From contig CAJJPZ010000058.1 of assembly GCA_905193765.1 (NCBI GenBank), forward strand, positions 1 through 12,435: DNA of 12,435 nucleotides, in the 5' to 3' direction. The notes below the pieces were generated by a model that was not told the DNA's origin, ran no database searches, and saw nothing but the letters and a program-made list of their open reading frames with translations. The number at the start of each line of letters is the position of its first letter. Position 1 is the stretch's first letter. The stretch comes from an uncultured Eubacterium sp. GTDB lineage: Bacteria; Bacillota; Clostridia; Peptostreptococcales; Anaerovoracaceae. Shown here piece after piece: positions 1 through 7,227 of this stretch. A program made the translations under genes and the position numbers.

Positions 1-1046
1 AAGAAGGTATGACCTCGGCAGACCGTGAAGTAGCTTCGATGCTGATGAAGACCGGCAAGAACGTGATCCTTGCAGTGAACAAGGTGGACAAGAAGGACCT
101 GCCGGACGACTTTTATGATTTTTATGAGCTTGGTCTGGGGGAACCGATACCGATTTCTGCCGCCAACATGCTGAACCTGGGAGACCTTCTGGACCGGATA
201 GTGGAAAGCTTCCCGGAAGGCGCAGGCACTGAGGAGGAAGACGAGATAAAGATAGCGATGATAGGCAAGCCGAATGTGGGCAAATCATCGCTGATAAACA
301 AGCTGCTGGGCGAAAACAGAGTTATCGTGTCACCTATAGCAGGGACTACGAGGGACTCCATAGATACGCCTTTTGAAAAAGACGGAGAAAAATATCTGCT
401 CATAGATACGGCGGGCATCAGGCGAAAGAGCAAGGTGAACGAGAGCATAGAAAAATTCAGCGTCATAAGGGCAGTGGCAGCTATAGAGAGATGCGACGTC
501 TGTCTGCTTATGATAGACGCTCAGGAAGGCGTCACCGAACAGGACAAGAAGATCGCAGGCATCGCCCATGAGGCCGGCAAAGGCATAGTAGTGGTGGTGA
601 ACAAATGGGATCTCATTGAAAAAGAGACGAATACCATGAACGATTTCAAAAAAGAGATCGCAAGGGAGCTTACATTCATGTCATATGCGCCGTCGGTATT
701 CATATCGGCTCTTACGGGACAGCGTGTGGACAACGTCATCGCTATGGCGAAGTACGTTGCGGAGAACCGTGCAATGAGAGTACCTACAGGACAGCTGAAC
801 AGCCTTGTGACGGACGCTATGATGATGAAACAGCCTCCGTCGGACAAGGGAAAACGACTGAAGATATACTTCGTGACACAGGTGGGCGTGAAACCGCCGC
901 TGTTCTCCTTCAAGGTGAATTCAAGACCGCTGATGCACTTCTCCTACGCCAGATATCTGGAGAACAAGATCAGAGAGGGGTTCGGATTCGAAGGTACATC
1001 ACTGAAATTCGTATTCAGGGAAAAGGGGGAAAAGGAAGATGTCTGA
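1..1046 (+). CDS. der: Ribosome-assembly GTPase Der (EngA), 5' truncated by window edge
   Basis: Der is a cytoplasmic GTPase with two tandem G domains and a C-terminal KH-like domain, needed for 50S ribosomal subunit maturation. The frame is open to the left edge: the two codons before the ATG at 9 read Glu-Gly, matching the EG(M/L)T.AD.EVA stretch of the first G domain, so the ATG at 9 is internal and roughly 90 residues are missing. Counting from that Met, G domain 1 keeps its NKVD (24-27) and SAA (50-52) motifs. G domain 2 shows the P-loop GKPNVGKSS (86-94), the AGTTRDS switch I (111-117), DTAG (133-136) and NKWD (198-201). The remaining ~100 residues fit the KH-like domain, with the conserved PPLFSFKVN-type strand. 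It overlaps plsY by 8 nt, so translation is probably coupled. Identity is near certain. Confidence 0.97.
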   Translation, partial: EGMTSADREVASMLMKTGKNVILAVNKVDKKDLPDDFYDFYELGLGEPIPISAANMLNLGDLLDRIVESFPEGAGTEEEDEIKIAMIGKPNVGKSSLINKLLGENRVIVSPIAGTTRDSIDTPFEKDGEKYLLIDTAGIRRKSKVNESIEKFSVIRAVAAIERCDVCLLMIDAQEGVTEQDKKIAGIAHEAGKGIVVVVNKWDLIEKETNTMNDFKKEIARELTFMSYAPSVFISALTGQRVDNVIAMAKYVAENRAMRVPTGQLNSLVTDAMMMKQPPSDKGKRLKIYFVTQVGVKPPLFSFKVNSRPLMHFSYARYLENKIREGFGFEGTSLKFVFREKGEKEDV

Positions 1047-1773
1047 ATCTGCAGCAGTTATAATAGGGGGCACAGACGGACCAACTGCGGTATATCTGCC
1101 AGGTGGCGCAGGAATATTCGGTCCGGTCATGACTGTAACCCAGTGTATCGTTCTGCTGGCTGTACTGGCTCTGGCAGCGTATTTCCTGGGTAATCTCTCG
1201 CCGTCGATACTGATGGCGAAGGCCAGGGGGATCGATATAAAGAAAGAGGGAAGCGGCAACGCCGGTACGACCAATGCCCTGCGTGTGCTGGGCAAGAAAG
1301 CGGGAGCAATAACTTTTCTCGTGGACGTGCTCAAGGGCGTGGCAGCGTCGCTTCTGGGAGGCCTCATCGGAGGCGATCTGGCAGGATATATATGCGCGCT
1401 GGCTGTTTTCGTAGGTCACATATGGCCGGTAATATACAGATTCAACGGCGGCAAGGGTGTTGCAACGATATTCGGAGCTGCAGTGGGGATAAGTCCTGCG
1501 CTGGGATTTTCGGCACTGGGCATCGTGGTGATCGTCGTATTCATCACGAAACGCATGTCCATCGGTTCGATAACAGGAGCTGTGTCGTTCCCGTTCCTGT
1601 CCATGATATTCGAACCCGGATTCATAATACCGAGTATCGTCATAGCACTGATAGTAATATTGAAGCACAGAGCCAATATAGTCAGGATAATCCACGGAGA
1701 GGAGCCTGTCATGAGCATTTTCGAGAAAAGGGACAGGAAACCGGAAAATCACGGGGACGGAAAAGAATCTTAA
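1039..1773 (+). CDS. plsY: Acyl-phosphate:glycerol-3-phosphate acyltransferase PlsY with N-terminal extension
   Basis: PlsY is an integral membrane enzyme that moves an acyl group from acyl-phosphate to glycerol-3-phosphate, giving lysophosphatidic acid. The three family motifs are present: GSGNAGTTNALR (71-82), GHIWPVIYRFNGGKGVAT (126-143, glycine-rich phosphate loop) and KHRANIVRIIHGEE (209-222). Hydrophobic segments lie at about 35-52, 88-118, 119-135, 144-170 and 178-208. The protein has 244 residues where about 200 is usual. The excess is a 30-residue N-terminal leader and a charged C-terminal tail (223-244). The leader carries IIGGTDGPTAVY (8-19), unlike PlsY but like sodium-pump decarboxylase beta subunits. 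The start at 1039 has a good ribosome binding site (AGGGGGA, 1024-1030) and overlaps der. A shorter start at ATG 1129 would give a normal PlsY N-terminus but has a poor site. The next gene, gpsA, makes its substrate. Confidence 0.95.
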   Translation: MSESAAVIIGGTDGPTAVYLPGGAGIFGPVMTVTQCIVLLAVLALAAYFLGNLSPSILMAKARGIDIKKEGSGNAGTTNALRVLGKKAGAITFLVDVLKGVAASLLGGLIGGDLAGYICALAVFVGHIWPVIYRFNGGKGVATIFGAAVGISPALGFSALGIVVIVVFITKRMSIGSITGAVSFPFLSMIFEPGFIIPSIVIALIVILKHRANIVRIIHGEEPVMSIFEKRDRKPENHGDGKES

Positions 1774-1791
1774 GATCACAGGAGGTATGAT

Positions 1792-2787
1792 ATGAAGACG
1801 ATAGGCGTTATCGGAGCCGGAAGCTGGGGAACAGCACTGGCCACAGTCGTTGCAGACAAGGGACATACCGTAAGGATATGGGATATAGACGAGAAACATC
1901 TCAGGTCGATGGATGAACACAGGGAGAATGTCGATTATCTTCCCGGCGTGCACCTCGGCGATAATATACAGATAGTCTATGATACTGCAGATGCTCTGAA
2001 AGACTCAGATGTAGTTCTTTTCTCAGCACCGGCGCAGCACTTCAGGAGCGCGCTGGGATCGGCACTGCCGTATATAAGAGAGGATGCGCTGGTAATAAAC
2101 GTTGCCAAGGGCATAGAACAGAAAACACTGGAACGCATGTCGCAGATCGCTGCAGAGAAACTGGATATGAGCAGATACGTGGTCCTGTCCGGGCCGTCTC
2201 ACGCTGAAGAGGTGGGAAGGAAGCTTCCTACAACAGTCGCAACGGCTTCGTATGATCTGAAAGCTGCTGAAGCAGTGCAGGATCTTTTCATGACAGACAG
2301 ATTCAGAGTATATACCACAGAGGACGTCACCGGCGTGGAGCTGGGCGGTGCCCTGAAGAATATAATCGCGCTGGGAGCAGGTATATCTGACGGCATGGGA
2401 TTCGGAGACAACGCCAAGGCTGCACTGATGACGAGAGGACTGGCAGAAATAACGAGACTGGGACTTGCCCTGGGTGCGAGACCTGAGACCTTTGCAGGCC
2501 TCACAGGCACGGGAGATCTCATCGTGACATGTACCAGCATGCACTCGAGGAACAGAAGATGCGGCATAATGATTGGCGAAGGCATGGCTCCCGATGAAGC
2601 TACGAAGAAAGTAGGAATGGTTGTCGAGGGTATGTTCACAACTGAAGCGGCCTACGAGCTGGCAGCCAGAGAAAATGTCGAGATGCCTATAACCGAGGCT
2701 ATCTACAGAGTCATAAAGGGCGACATGAAAGCTGCGGACGCAGTGGATCTCCTCATGGGAAGAGATAAAAAACACGAACAAGGATAA
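1792..2787 (+). CDS. gpsA: NAD(P)H-dependent glycerol-3-phosphate dehydrogenase GpsA
   Basis: GpsA reduces dihydroxyacetone phosphate to sn-glycerol-3-phosphate, the backbone for phospholipids and the substrate of PlsY encoded just upstream. The 331-residue length is typical. The Rossmann fold begins at once with VIGAGSWGTALA (6-17). The NVAKGIE segment (103-109), SGPSHAEEV (133-141), the catalytic lysine in GGALKNIIALGAGI (K189) and TGTGDLIVTCTS (238-249) are all intact. The ATG at 1792 has a near-ideal AGGAGG at 1780-1785, six bases upstream, in an 18-nt gap after plsY. No terminator or promoter separates it from plsY or miaB, so it probably sits in one der-plsY-gpsA-miaB transcript. Cytoplasmic. 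Nothing odd is seen in the protein. Confidence 0.97.
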   Translation: MKTIGVIGAGSWGTALATVVADKGHTVRIWDIDEKHLRSMDEHRENVDYLPGVHLGDNIQIVYDTADALKDSDVVLFSAPAQHFRSALGSALPYIREDALVINVAKGIEQKTLERMSQIAAEKLDMSRYVVLSGPSHAEEVGRKLPTTVATASYDLKAAEAVQDLFMTDRFRVYTTEDVTGVELGGALKNIIALGAGISDGMGFGDNAKAALMTRGLAEITRLGLALGARPETFAGLTGTGDLIVTCTSMHSRNRRCGIMIGEGMAPDEATKKVGMVVEGMFTTEAAYELAARENVEMPITEAIYRVIKGDMKAADAVDLLMGRDKKHEQG

Positions 2788-2796
2788 ACAGATAAT

Positions 2797-4143
2797 ATGG
2801 ATGTACTTAAAGGCAGGAAATACAACATAATCACTTTCGGATGCCAGATGAACGAGCATGACTCGGAGACCATATCGGGAATGCTGAAAGAAGCAGGCTG
2901 TGAGGAAATCCTTTCTAAAGACGAAGCGGACATCACTGTGATAAACACATGCAGCATAAGGGAAAATGCGGACAAGCGTTTCTTCGGTACGCTGGGACAG
3001 CTCAAAAAACACAAGCTCAGAGATCCGGAGTATATCGTATGCGTATGCGGATGCATGATGCAGCAGCAGCATATCATCGATACGCTGAAGAGCAAGTATC
3101 CGTGGGTGGATATCATATTCGGGACGCACAATATACATCAGTTTCCTGAACTGCTGGAAAAAGTCGCTTCCGAGAAGCAGAAGGTACTGGCGGTGATGGA
3201 GGACAGCAGCGAGATAGTCGAGGGACTGCCTGCAAACAGGCTCTACAAGCACAAAGCATACGTGAATATCATGTACGGATGCAACAATTTCTGCACATAC
3301 TGCATAGTCCCTTATACGAGAGGCAGAGAGAAGAGCAGGAAGCCGGAAGACATACTGAGGGAAGTCAGATATCTTATATCTGACGGCGTCAGAGAAGTGA
3401 CGCTGCTGGGACAGAATGTCAATTCATATAAAGGGCAGGGCGAGAACGGAATCTGTGATTTTGCAGACCTGATATATATGCTGAACGATGTGGAGGGACT
3501 GGAACGTATCAGATTCATGACCTCACACCCGAAAGATCTGTCGGACAAGCTGATCAGAGCATTCACGGAATGCAGTAAGCTGTGCGATTATATACATCTG
3601 CCGGTGCAGTCGGGCAGCAGCAGGATCCTGAAGCGCATGAACAGGAAATATACCAGAGAGCACTATCTGGAACTGGTGAAAAAGCTCAGAGCGGCAGTGC
3701 CGGAAATAACCATCAGTACCGACATAATAGTGGGGTTCCCGGGAGAGACCGAGGAAGATTTTCAGGAGACACTGTCGCTTGTCAGCGAGGTGGGGTACGA
3801 TTCGGCGTTCACCTTCCTGTATTCTGTGAGAGAGGGCACGCCGGCGGCGGAATATCCTGACCAGATACCGGAAGAGGTCAAGCACGAGAGGTTCAACAGG
3901 CTGGTGGATCTTGTGAACAGCAGCAGTGCAGCCAGGAATGCCGCCTATGAAGGCAGGATAGAGAAAGTCCTGGTGGAGGGTCCGAGCAAGAGGAACCCGG
4001 CCAATCTTACAGGACGCACAGAGGGGTTCAAGCTTGTGGATTTCCCGGGGGACAAGGCTCTCATCGGCGAGATCGTGGATGTGGAGATAACTGAAGGCAA
4101 GACATTCAGTCTTTCAGGAAGAATAACAGAAAATAAAGAATAA
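2797..4143 (+). CDS. miaB: tRNA-2-methylthio-N6-dimethylallyladenosine synthase MiaB
   Basis: MiaB is a radical-SAM methylthiotransferase that adds a 2-methylthio group to i6A37 of tRNAs reading UNN codons. The N-terminal domain has the three cysteines for the auxiliary 4Fe-4S cluster: C16 (TFGCQMNEHDSE), C52 (NTCSIRENA) and C86 (CVCGCM). The radical-SAM triad is C162/C166/C169 in YGCNNFCTYCIVPYTRGRE, followed by LLGQNVNSY, HLPVQSGS and TDIIVGFPGET. The C-terminal ~65 residues form a TRAM RNA-binding domain (VLVEGPSKRN onward). FGTHNIHQFP (108-117) and YGCNNFCTYCIVPYTRGRE favour MiaB over its relatives RimO and MtaB. The length of 448 is normal. It starts 9 nt after gpsA with only a modest site (AAGGA, 2780-2784), so expression probably relies on upstream translation. 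It lies between gpsA and spoIVA rather than beside mutS or miaA, where it often sits in Clostridia. Confidence 0.96.
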   Translation: MDVLKGRKYNIITFGCQMNEHDSETISGMLKEAGCEEILSKDEADITVINTCSIRENADKRFFGTLGQLKKHKLRDPEYIVCVCGCMMQQQHIIDTLKSKYPWVDIIFGTHNIHQFPELLEKVASEKQKVLAVMEDSSEIVEGLPANRLYKHKAYVNIMYGCNNFCTYCIVPYTRGREKSRKPEDILREVRYLISDGVREVTLLGQNVNSYKGQGENGICDFADLIYMLNDVEGLERIRFMTSHPKDLSDKLIRAFTECSKLCDYIHLPVQSGSSRILKRMNRKYTREHYLELVKKLRAAVPEITISTDIIVGFPGETEEDFQETLSLVSEVGYDSAFTFLYSVREGTPAAEYPDQIPEEVKHERFNRLVDLVNSSSAARNAAYEGRIEKVLVEGPSKRNPANLTGRTEGFKLVDFPGDKALIGEIVDVEITEGKTFSLSGRITENKE

Positions 4144-4166
4144 AAACAGCACCTCCTCAATATACT
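4138..4166 (+). promoter_or_regulatory. Candidate sigma-E-type promoter for spoIVA
   Basis: GAATAAA (4138-4144) and AATATACT (4159-4166) are separated by 14 nt. This resembles the mother-cell sigma-E pattern (KMATATT, 13-15 nt, CATACAMT) at 5 of 7 and 6 of 8 positions. In Bacillus subtilis spoIVA is a sigma-E gene, so a promoter of this class is expected here. The -35 overlaps the miaB stop codon. The predicted transcript would begin near 4173, about 32 nt before the TTG start. The assignment is by eye and the -35 is imperfect. Confidence 0.4.
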
Positions 4167-4206
4167 GTAATGATTTGCAGTTGATAGTACGGGGAGGTTT
4201 TGTTTT
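4143..4206 (+). promoter_or_regulatory. Long hairpin masking the spoIVA Shine-Dalgarno and start
   Basis: AAAACAGCACCTCCTC (4143-4158) pairs with GGGGAGGTTTTGTTTT (4191-4206) at 15 of 16 positions, counting two G-U pairs, with a single C-U mismatch at 4150/4199. The 32-nt interior holds a second hairpin, ACTGTAA/TTGCAGT (4164-4170 with 4175-4181) around a TGAT loop. The 3' arm contains the spoIVA ribosome binding site GGGGAGG (4191-4197) and two bases of its TTG start. The 5' arm contains ACCTCCTC, which mimics the anti-Shine-Dalgarno of 16S rRNA. It may instead, or also, end the miaB transcript, since the 3' arm is U-rich, but the large loop is atypical for an intrinsic terminator. Confidence 0.55.
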
Positions 4207-5683
4207 GGAGAATATTAACATTTATGAGAGCATAGGCAAAAGGACAGGCGGCGACATCTACATAGGCGTAGTCGGCCCCGTAAGGGCTGGAAAATCCACA
4301 TTTATAAAGAGATTCATGGAGCTTATGGTGCTGCCGGGCGTAACGGACGTCTATGAGAAGGAGCGGATGCTGGATGAGATGCCCCAGAGCGGCACCGGCA
4401 GGACAGTGACCACCACCGAACCTAAATTCGTTCCTGCTGATGCAGCGGAACTCAGTCTTCCGGGGAACATGCAGGTGAAAGTTCGTCTGGTGGACTGCGT
4501 GGGTTACATGATACCGGGGGCTGCAGGCCATACGGAGGACGGAAAAGCCAGGATGGTGTCTACGCCGTGGGACAAAGAGAAGATACCCTTCGAGCGCGCA
4601 GCCGAGATAGGCACAGAGAAAGTCATAAAGGACCATTCCACCGTGGGGATAGTCGTCACCACCGACGGGACAATAGGGACGATGATGAGGGAAAGCTATC
4701 TCAGTGCGGAAGAACGTGTCATAACACAGCTGCTGGACCTCGGCAAACCTTTCGCAGTGATAGTGAACAGCACGGAACCGGAGAGCAGCAGAGCCGCGGG
4801 GATATGCCGTGAGATCGGAGAGAAGTACGATGTGCCGGTGATAGCAGTGGACTGCGCGAGAGCTTCGGAAGACGATATGGACAGTATCATGGGCCTGCTG
4901 CTGGATCGTTTCCCGGTGAGGGAAGTGGTGTTCAGGACGCCGGGATATATGGAAGGTCTGGAACGCGATCACTGGCTGAAGTCCGGCCTTATGGAAAATA
5001 TAAAGCACTGGGCTGACAGCTTCAGCACTGCCGGAGATATAAGAAAGGTGGCGGGCGATCTTGCCGACGGCCAGATGGTGGAAAGTGCAGAGATATGCAT
5101 GGCTGACATGGGTACGGGAGAGATCAGTATAAGACTGAACATGGCCGGGAACCTGTATTACAGGATAATCACCGAACTCATGGGAGAGAATGTGGCAAAC
5201 GATCATGACTTTTTCACGATGCTCAGAGAGTTCGCCTCGGCAAAAAAAGCATATGACAAGCTCAGGGATGCCATGGAACAGGTGGAGCGGAGAGGTTACG
5301 GCATAGTCGAACCAAAGCTAAATGAGATGACCCTCGACGAGCCTGAAGTGTTCCGCCAGGGCAATCGCTACGGCGTGAGACTGACGGCGAAGGCGCCGAC
5401 GCTGCATATAATACAGACTGATATAACGACAGAAGTATCACCTGTGGTGGGCAGTGAAAAGCAGTCGGAGGAGCTTGCAGCAAGTCTCAGGGAGGAGATG
5501 AACGATCCGGACGGAAGGATATGGGATACCAATATATTCGGCAAATCGCTCTATGAGATGGTGGCGGAGCAGATGGAAACCAAGATAGCAGCAGTGCCGG
5601 ACAACATAAGGATAAAGATGCAGAAGTCGCTGCAGAAGATAAGCGATGAGGGAAAAGAGTATTTTATATGTATCGTGATATGA
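4205..5683 (+). CDS. spoIVA: Stage IV sporulation protein A (spore coat morphogenetic ATPase)
   Basis: SpoIVA is a mother-cell cytoskeletal ATPase that polymerises on the outer forespore membrane and forms the basement layer of the spore coat. In B. subtilis it is anchored by SpoVM. The TTG at 4205 is chosen as start because GGGGAGG lies 7 nt upstream and the product is then 492 residues, the length I recall for the B. subtilis protein, with landmarks at the same positions. These are the Walker A GPVRAGKST with K30, the threonine pair T70-T71 in TTTEPKFVP, and D97 in RLVDCVGY. The NTPase domain of about 240 residues continues through AAEIGTEKVIKDHSTVG and VTTDGTIG. The middle and C-terminal regions keep RQGNRYGVRL and GSEKQSEEL. 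An in-frame TTG at 4175 would add ten residues but lacks a ribosome binding site. Its likely regulation is described under the promoter and hairpin entries. Confidence 0.97.
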   Translation: MENINIYESIGKRTGGDIYIGVVGPVRAGKSTFIKRFMELMVLPGVTDVYEKERMLDEMPQSGTGRTVTTTEPKFVPADAAELSLPGNMQVKVRLVDCVGYMIPGAAGHTEDGKARMVSTPWDKEKIPFERAAEIGTEKVIKDHSTVGIVVTTDGTIGTMMRESYLSAEERVITQLLDLGKPFAVIVNSTEPESSRAAGICREIGEKYDVPVIAVDCARASEDDMDSIMGLLLDRFPVREVVFRTPGYMEGLERDHWLKSGLMENIKHWADSFSTAGDIRKVAGDLADGQMVESAEICMADMGTGEISIRLNMAGNLYYRIITELMGENVANDHDFFTMLREFASAKKAYDKLRDAMEQVERRGYGIVEPKLNEMTLDEPEVFRQGNRYGVRLTAKAPTLHIIQTDITTEVSPVVGSEKQSEELAASLREEMNDPDGRIWDTNIFGKSLYEMVAEQMETKIAAVPDNIRIKMQKSLQKISDEGKEYFICIVI

Positions 5684-5692
5684 TCCGGGGTG

Positions 5693-5698
5693 TATAAT
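5693..5698 (+). promoter_or_regulatory. Possible -10 element upstream of the MFS transporter
   Basis: A perfect TATAAT lies in the 60-nt gap after spoIVA, about 45 nt before the transporter start. No convincing -35 hexamer sits 16-18 nt upstream (the best candidates match about 3 of 6 positions), so this is only a suggestion of a sigma-A promoter. The same gap shows no terminator for spoIVA. Confidence 0.25.
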
Positions 5699-5743
5699 AA
5701 ATGTGACAGTATCTTACAATGAAAGGCAGCGGCAGAATACGGT

Positions 5744-7141
5744 ATGAGTATAACGGACAGCAGGGATCAGAAAAGAATACAGAGGATCACAGTGACAGTG
5801 GTGGTGATAACAGCGTTTATCACCACCTTTACTGGAAGTGCGCTGAATCTGTCCATCCCGGGCATAAGCGGGGAATTCGGAGTCAGCGCAGGAAACGCAG
5901 GCTGGCTCATAACGGGATATACACTAGCGGTAGCGGCTTTTTCGGTACCCATGGGGAGACTGGCGGATGTGACATGCATGAAACCTGTCCTGGCGGCAGG
6001 CATAGCGGTATTTACCCTGTGCTGCGGCGCTGCCGTGTTTTCGGGATCTTTCGTGGTCCTGATGATAAGCCGGATGGTGCAGGGTATCGGTGCAGCCATG
6101 ATATTCAGTACCAATGTGGCGGTGCTTATAAGTGCATTCCCGCAGGAGAGAAGAGGACAGGTACTGGGTTATTCACTGGCATCCACATATGCAGGACTTT
6201 CAGCAGGCCCGGTGGTGGGAGGCATACTGGATCATGTATTCGGATGGAGATCCATATTCATATTTACCGGCGTACTGGGTGCAGCAGCTCTTGCAGTGAC
6301 GCTGCATGGACTGCCTTCAGAACGCAGAGACAGCGGGGAAGGCAGACAATCCCTTGATGTCCCGGGCAACCTGCTTTATCTGACCTTCATTGTCCTGTTC
6401 ATGTATGGTGCTTCGGAGATACTCAGCGGCGTACTGCCGGTATTATGTGTCACAGCGGGACTTGTTTCCGGAGTGGCTTTCGTAGCATATGAAATGAAGA
6501 CAGACGATCCGGCTGTAGACATATCGCTGTTCAGAAAGGATGCCGGATATGCATGCTCGAATCTTGCGGCGCTGATGAACTATGGCGCTACATTCGCCAT
6601 AAGTTATCTGATGTCAGTGTATCTGCAGGCGGTTATGGGATACGGCTCGGCGGCGGCAGGTACGATAATGATATCTCAGCCCATTGTGATGGCTGTGCTG
6701 ACGCCGGTGATGGGAAAGTTTTCGGACAGATTCTCACCTTTCAGGATGTCTTCCCTGGGGATGGCATTCTGTGCGGCGGGGACATTCATGTTTATTTTCG
6801 TGAACAGATCAACGAGTCTGTTCTTTGTGATAGCAGCGCTTGCAGTGACGGGACTGGGCTTCGCTCTGTTCTCATCGCCAAATACCAATGCAGTTATGTC
6901 TTGTGTTGATAAGGAGTATTACGGAGTGGCGTCGTCCCTGCTGGCGACCATGAGATCCATCGGTCACACACTGAGCATGGTGATAGTTACGGTCACAGTG
7001 GATCTCTATATGGCAGGGGTACCGGTCTCCGGGGCGGATCCGGACACACTGGTCCGCGTCATAAGGTCGTCTTTCATAATTTTTACGTCGATATGTATCG
7101 CGGGAGTTTTCGTATCCCTGAGGAGGAGTTCTGGGAAATGA
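5744..7141 (+). CDS. MFS transporter, DHA2 (EmrB/QacA-like) 14-helix family
   Basis: A 465-residue integral membrane protein. By eye there are 14 hydrophobic segments: six before residue ~190, two around 205-245, and six in the C-terminal half. This is the layout of the DHA2 proton-antiporter family. A motif-A relative, GRLADVTCMKP, follows helix 2, lacking the usual basic RxGRR pattern. A motif-C stretch, GYSLASTYAGLSAGPVVGGIL, marks helix 5 as in antiporters. DHA2 members usually export drugs or metabolites, but the substrate cannot be read from sequence. The ATG at 5744 has no clear ribosome binding site (AAAGG at 5722-5726 is too far), yet a stop at 5720 excludes an upstream start. It lies between spoIVA and a pyrimidine-catabolism unit; a link to pyrimidine or beta-amino-acid transport is inference only. 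Confidence 0.85.
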   Translation: MSITDSRDQKRIQRITVTVVVITAFITTFTGSALNLSIPGISGEFGVSAGNAGWLITGYTLAVAAFSVPMGRLADVTCMKPVLAAGIAVFTLCCGAAVFSGSFVVLMISRMVQGIGAAMIFSTNVAVLISAFPQERRGQVLGYSLASTYAGLSAGPVVGGILDHVFGWRSIFIFTGVLGAAALAVTLHGLPSERRDSGEGRQSLDVPGNLLYLTFIVLFMYGASEILSGVLPVLCVTAGLVSGVAFVAYEMKTDDPAVDISLFRKDAGYACSNLAALMNYGATFAISYLMSVYLQAVMGYGSAAAGTIMISQPIVMAVLTPVMGKFSDRFSPFRMSSLGMAFCAAGTFMFIFVNRSTSLFFVIAALAVTGLGFALFSSPNTNAVMSCVDKEYYGVASSLLATMRSIGHTLSMVIVTVTVDLYMAGVPVSGADPDTLVRVIRSSFIIFTSICIAGVFVSLRRSSGK

Positions 7142-7146
7142 GCATG

Positions 7147-7175
7147 CCCGTATACTCTGCGGGAGATTCTTTTCT
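7147..7175 (+). terminator. Weak terminator-like hairpin after the MFS gene
   Basis: CCCGT (7147-7151) can pair with GCGGG (7159-7163) around a short loop, followed by a T-rich run (AGATTCTTTTCTT, 7164-7176). The stem is only five pairs, one of them G-U, and the T-tract is broken, so termination would be partial at best. It overlaps the -35 of the next promoter by one base. Confidence 0.3.
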
Positions 7176-7203
7176 TGAAAACACATCAGAAAAGTGAGAT
7201 AAT
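7175..7203 (+). promoter_or_regulatory. Sigma-A-type promoter for the pyrimidine-catabolism unit
   Basis: TTGAAA (7175-7180) and GATAAT (7198-7203) are separated by exactly 17 nt and each matches the consensus at 5 of 6 positions. Transcription would begin near 7210, leaving a leader of about 50 nt before the amidase start at 7259. No other promoter of this quality is seen before preT or preA, so this one probably drives the amidase-preT-preA unit. Confidence 0.65.
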
Positions 7204-7227
7204 TATAAAAAGTATTCAGCTATAATT
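7201..7227 (+). repeat. AT-rich dyad over the -10 and start point, possible operator
   Basis: AATTATA (7201-7207) is the perfect inverted complement of TATAATT (7221-7227), with 13 nt between. The left arm overlaps the -10 box and the right arm lies just after the expected start point. This is a typical place for a repressor operator in a catabolic unit. Because the arms are pure A/T, chance is a real alternative. A T-run follows the right arm (7225-7232), but the left arm would not be transcribed from this promoter. Confidence 0.3.

Noticed and set aside
1015..1953. Long antisense open frame (312 codons) opposite plsY and the start of gpsA
   Set aside because: It is a mirror of the codon pattern of well-identified + strand genes. 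It has no ribosome binding site, shows no recognisable motif, and is rich in His/Tyr/Cys/Arg as typical shadow frames are.
2023..3252. Antisense open frame of 409 codons across gpsA and miaB
   Set aside because: It crosses the boundary of two confidently identified + strand genes and has the composition of a shadow frame. No start signals or family motifs are visible.
4175..4204. Upstream in-frame TTG at 4175 as the spoIVA start
   Set aside because: It has no ribosome binding site, would add ten residues absent from the family, and would place the good GGGGAGG inside the coding region.
4143..4206. Hairpin read simply as the intrinsic terminator of the miaB operon
   Set aside because: The loop is about 32 nt and the U-rich segment is itself paired and contains the spoIVA ribosome binding site and start. 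Masking of translation explains the position better, though partial termination is not excluded.
4157..5206. Antisense open frame of 349 codons opposite spoIVA
   Set aside because: spoIVA matches its family residue by residue over this stretch. The reverse frame has no family signature.
5719..6357. Forward open frame of 212 codons overlapping the MFS gene in another frame
   Set aside because: It is Gly/Arg/His/Cys-rich with no hydrophobic segments, whereas the overlapping frame encodes clear membrane helices and MFS motifs.
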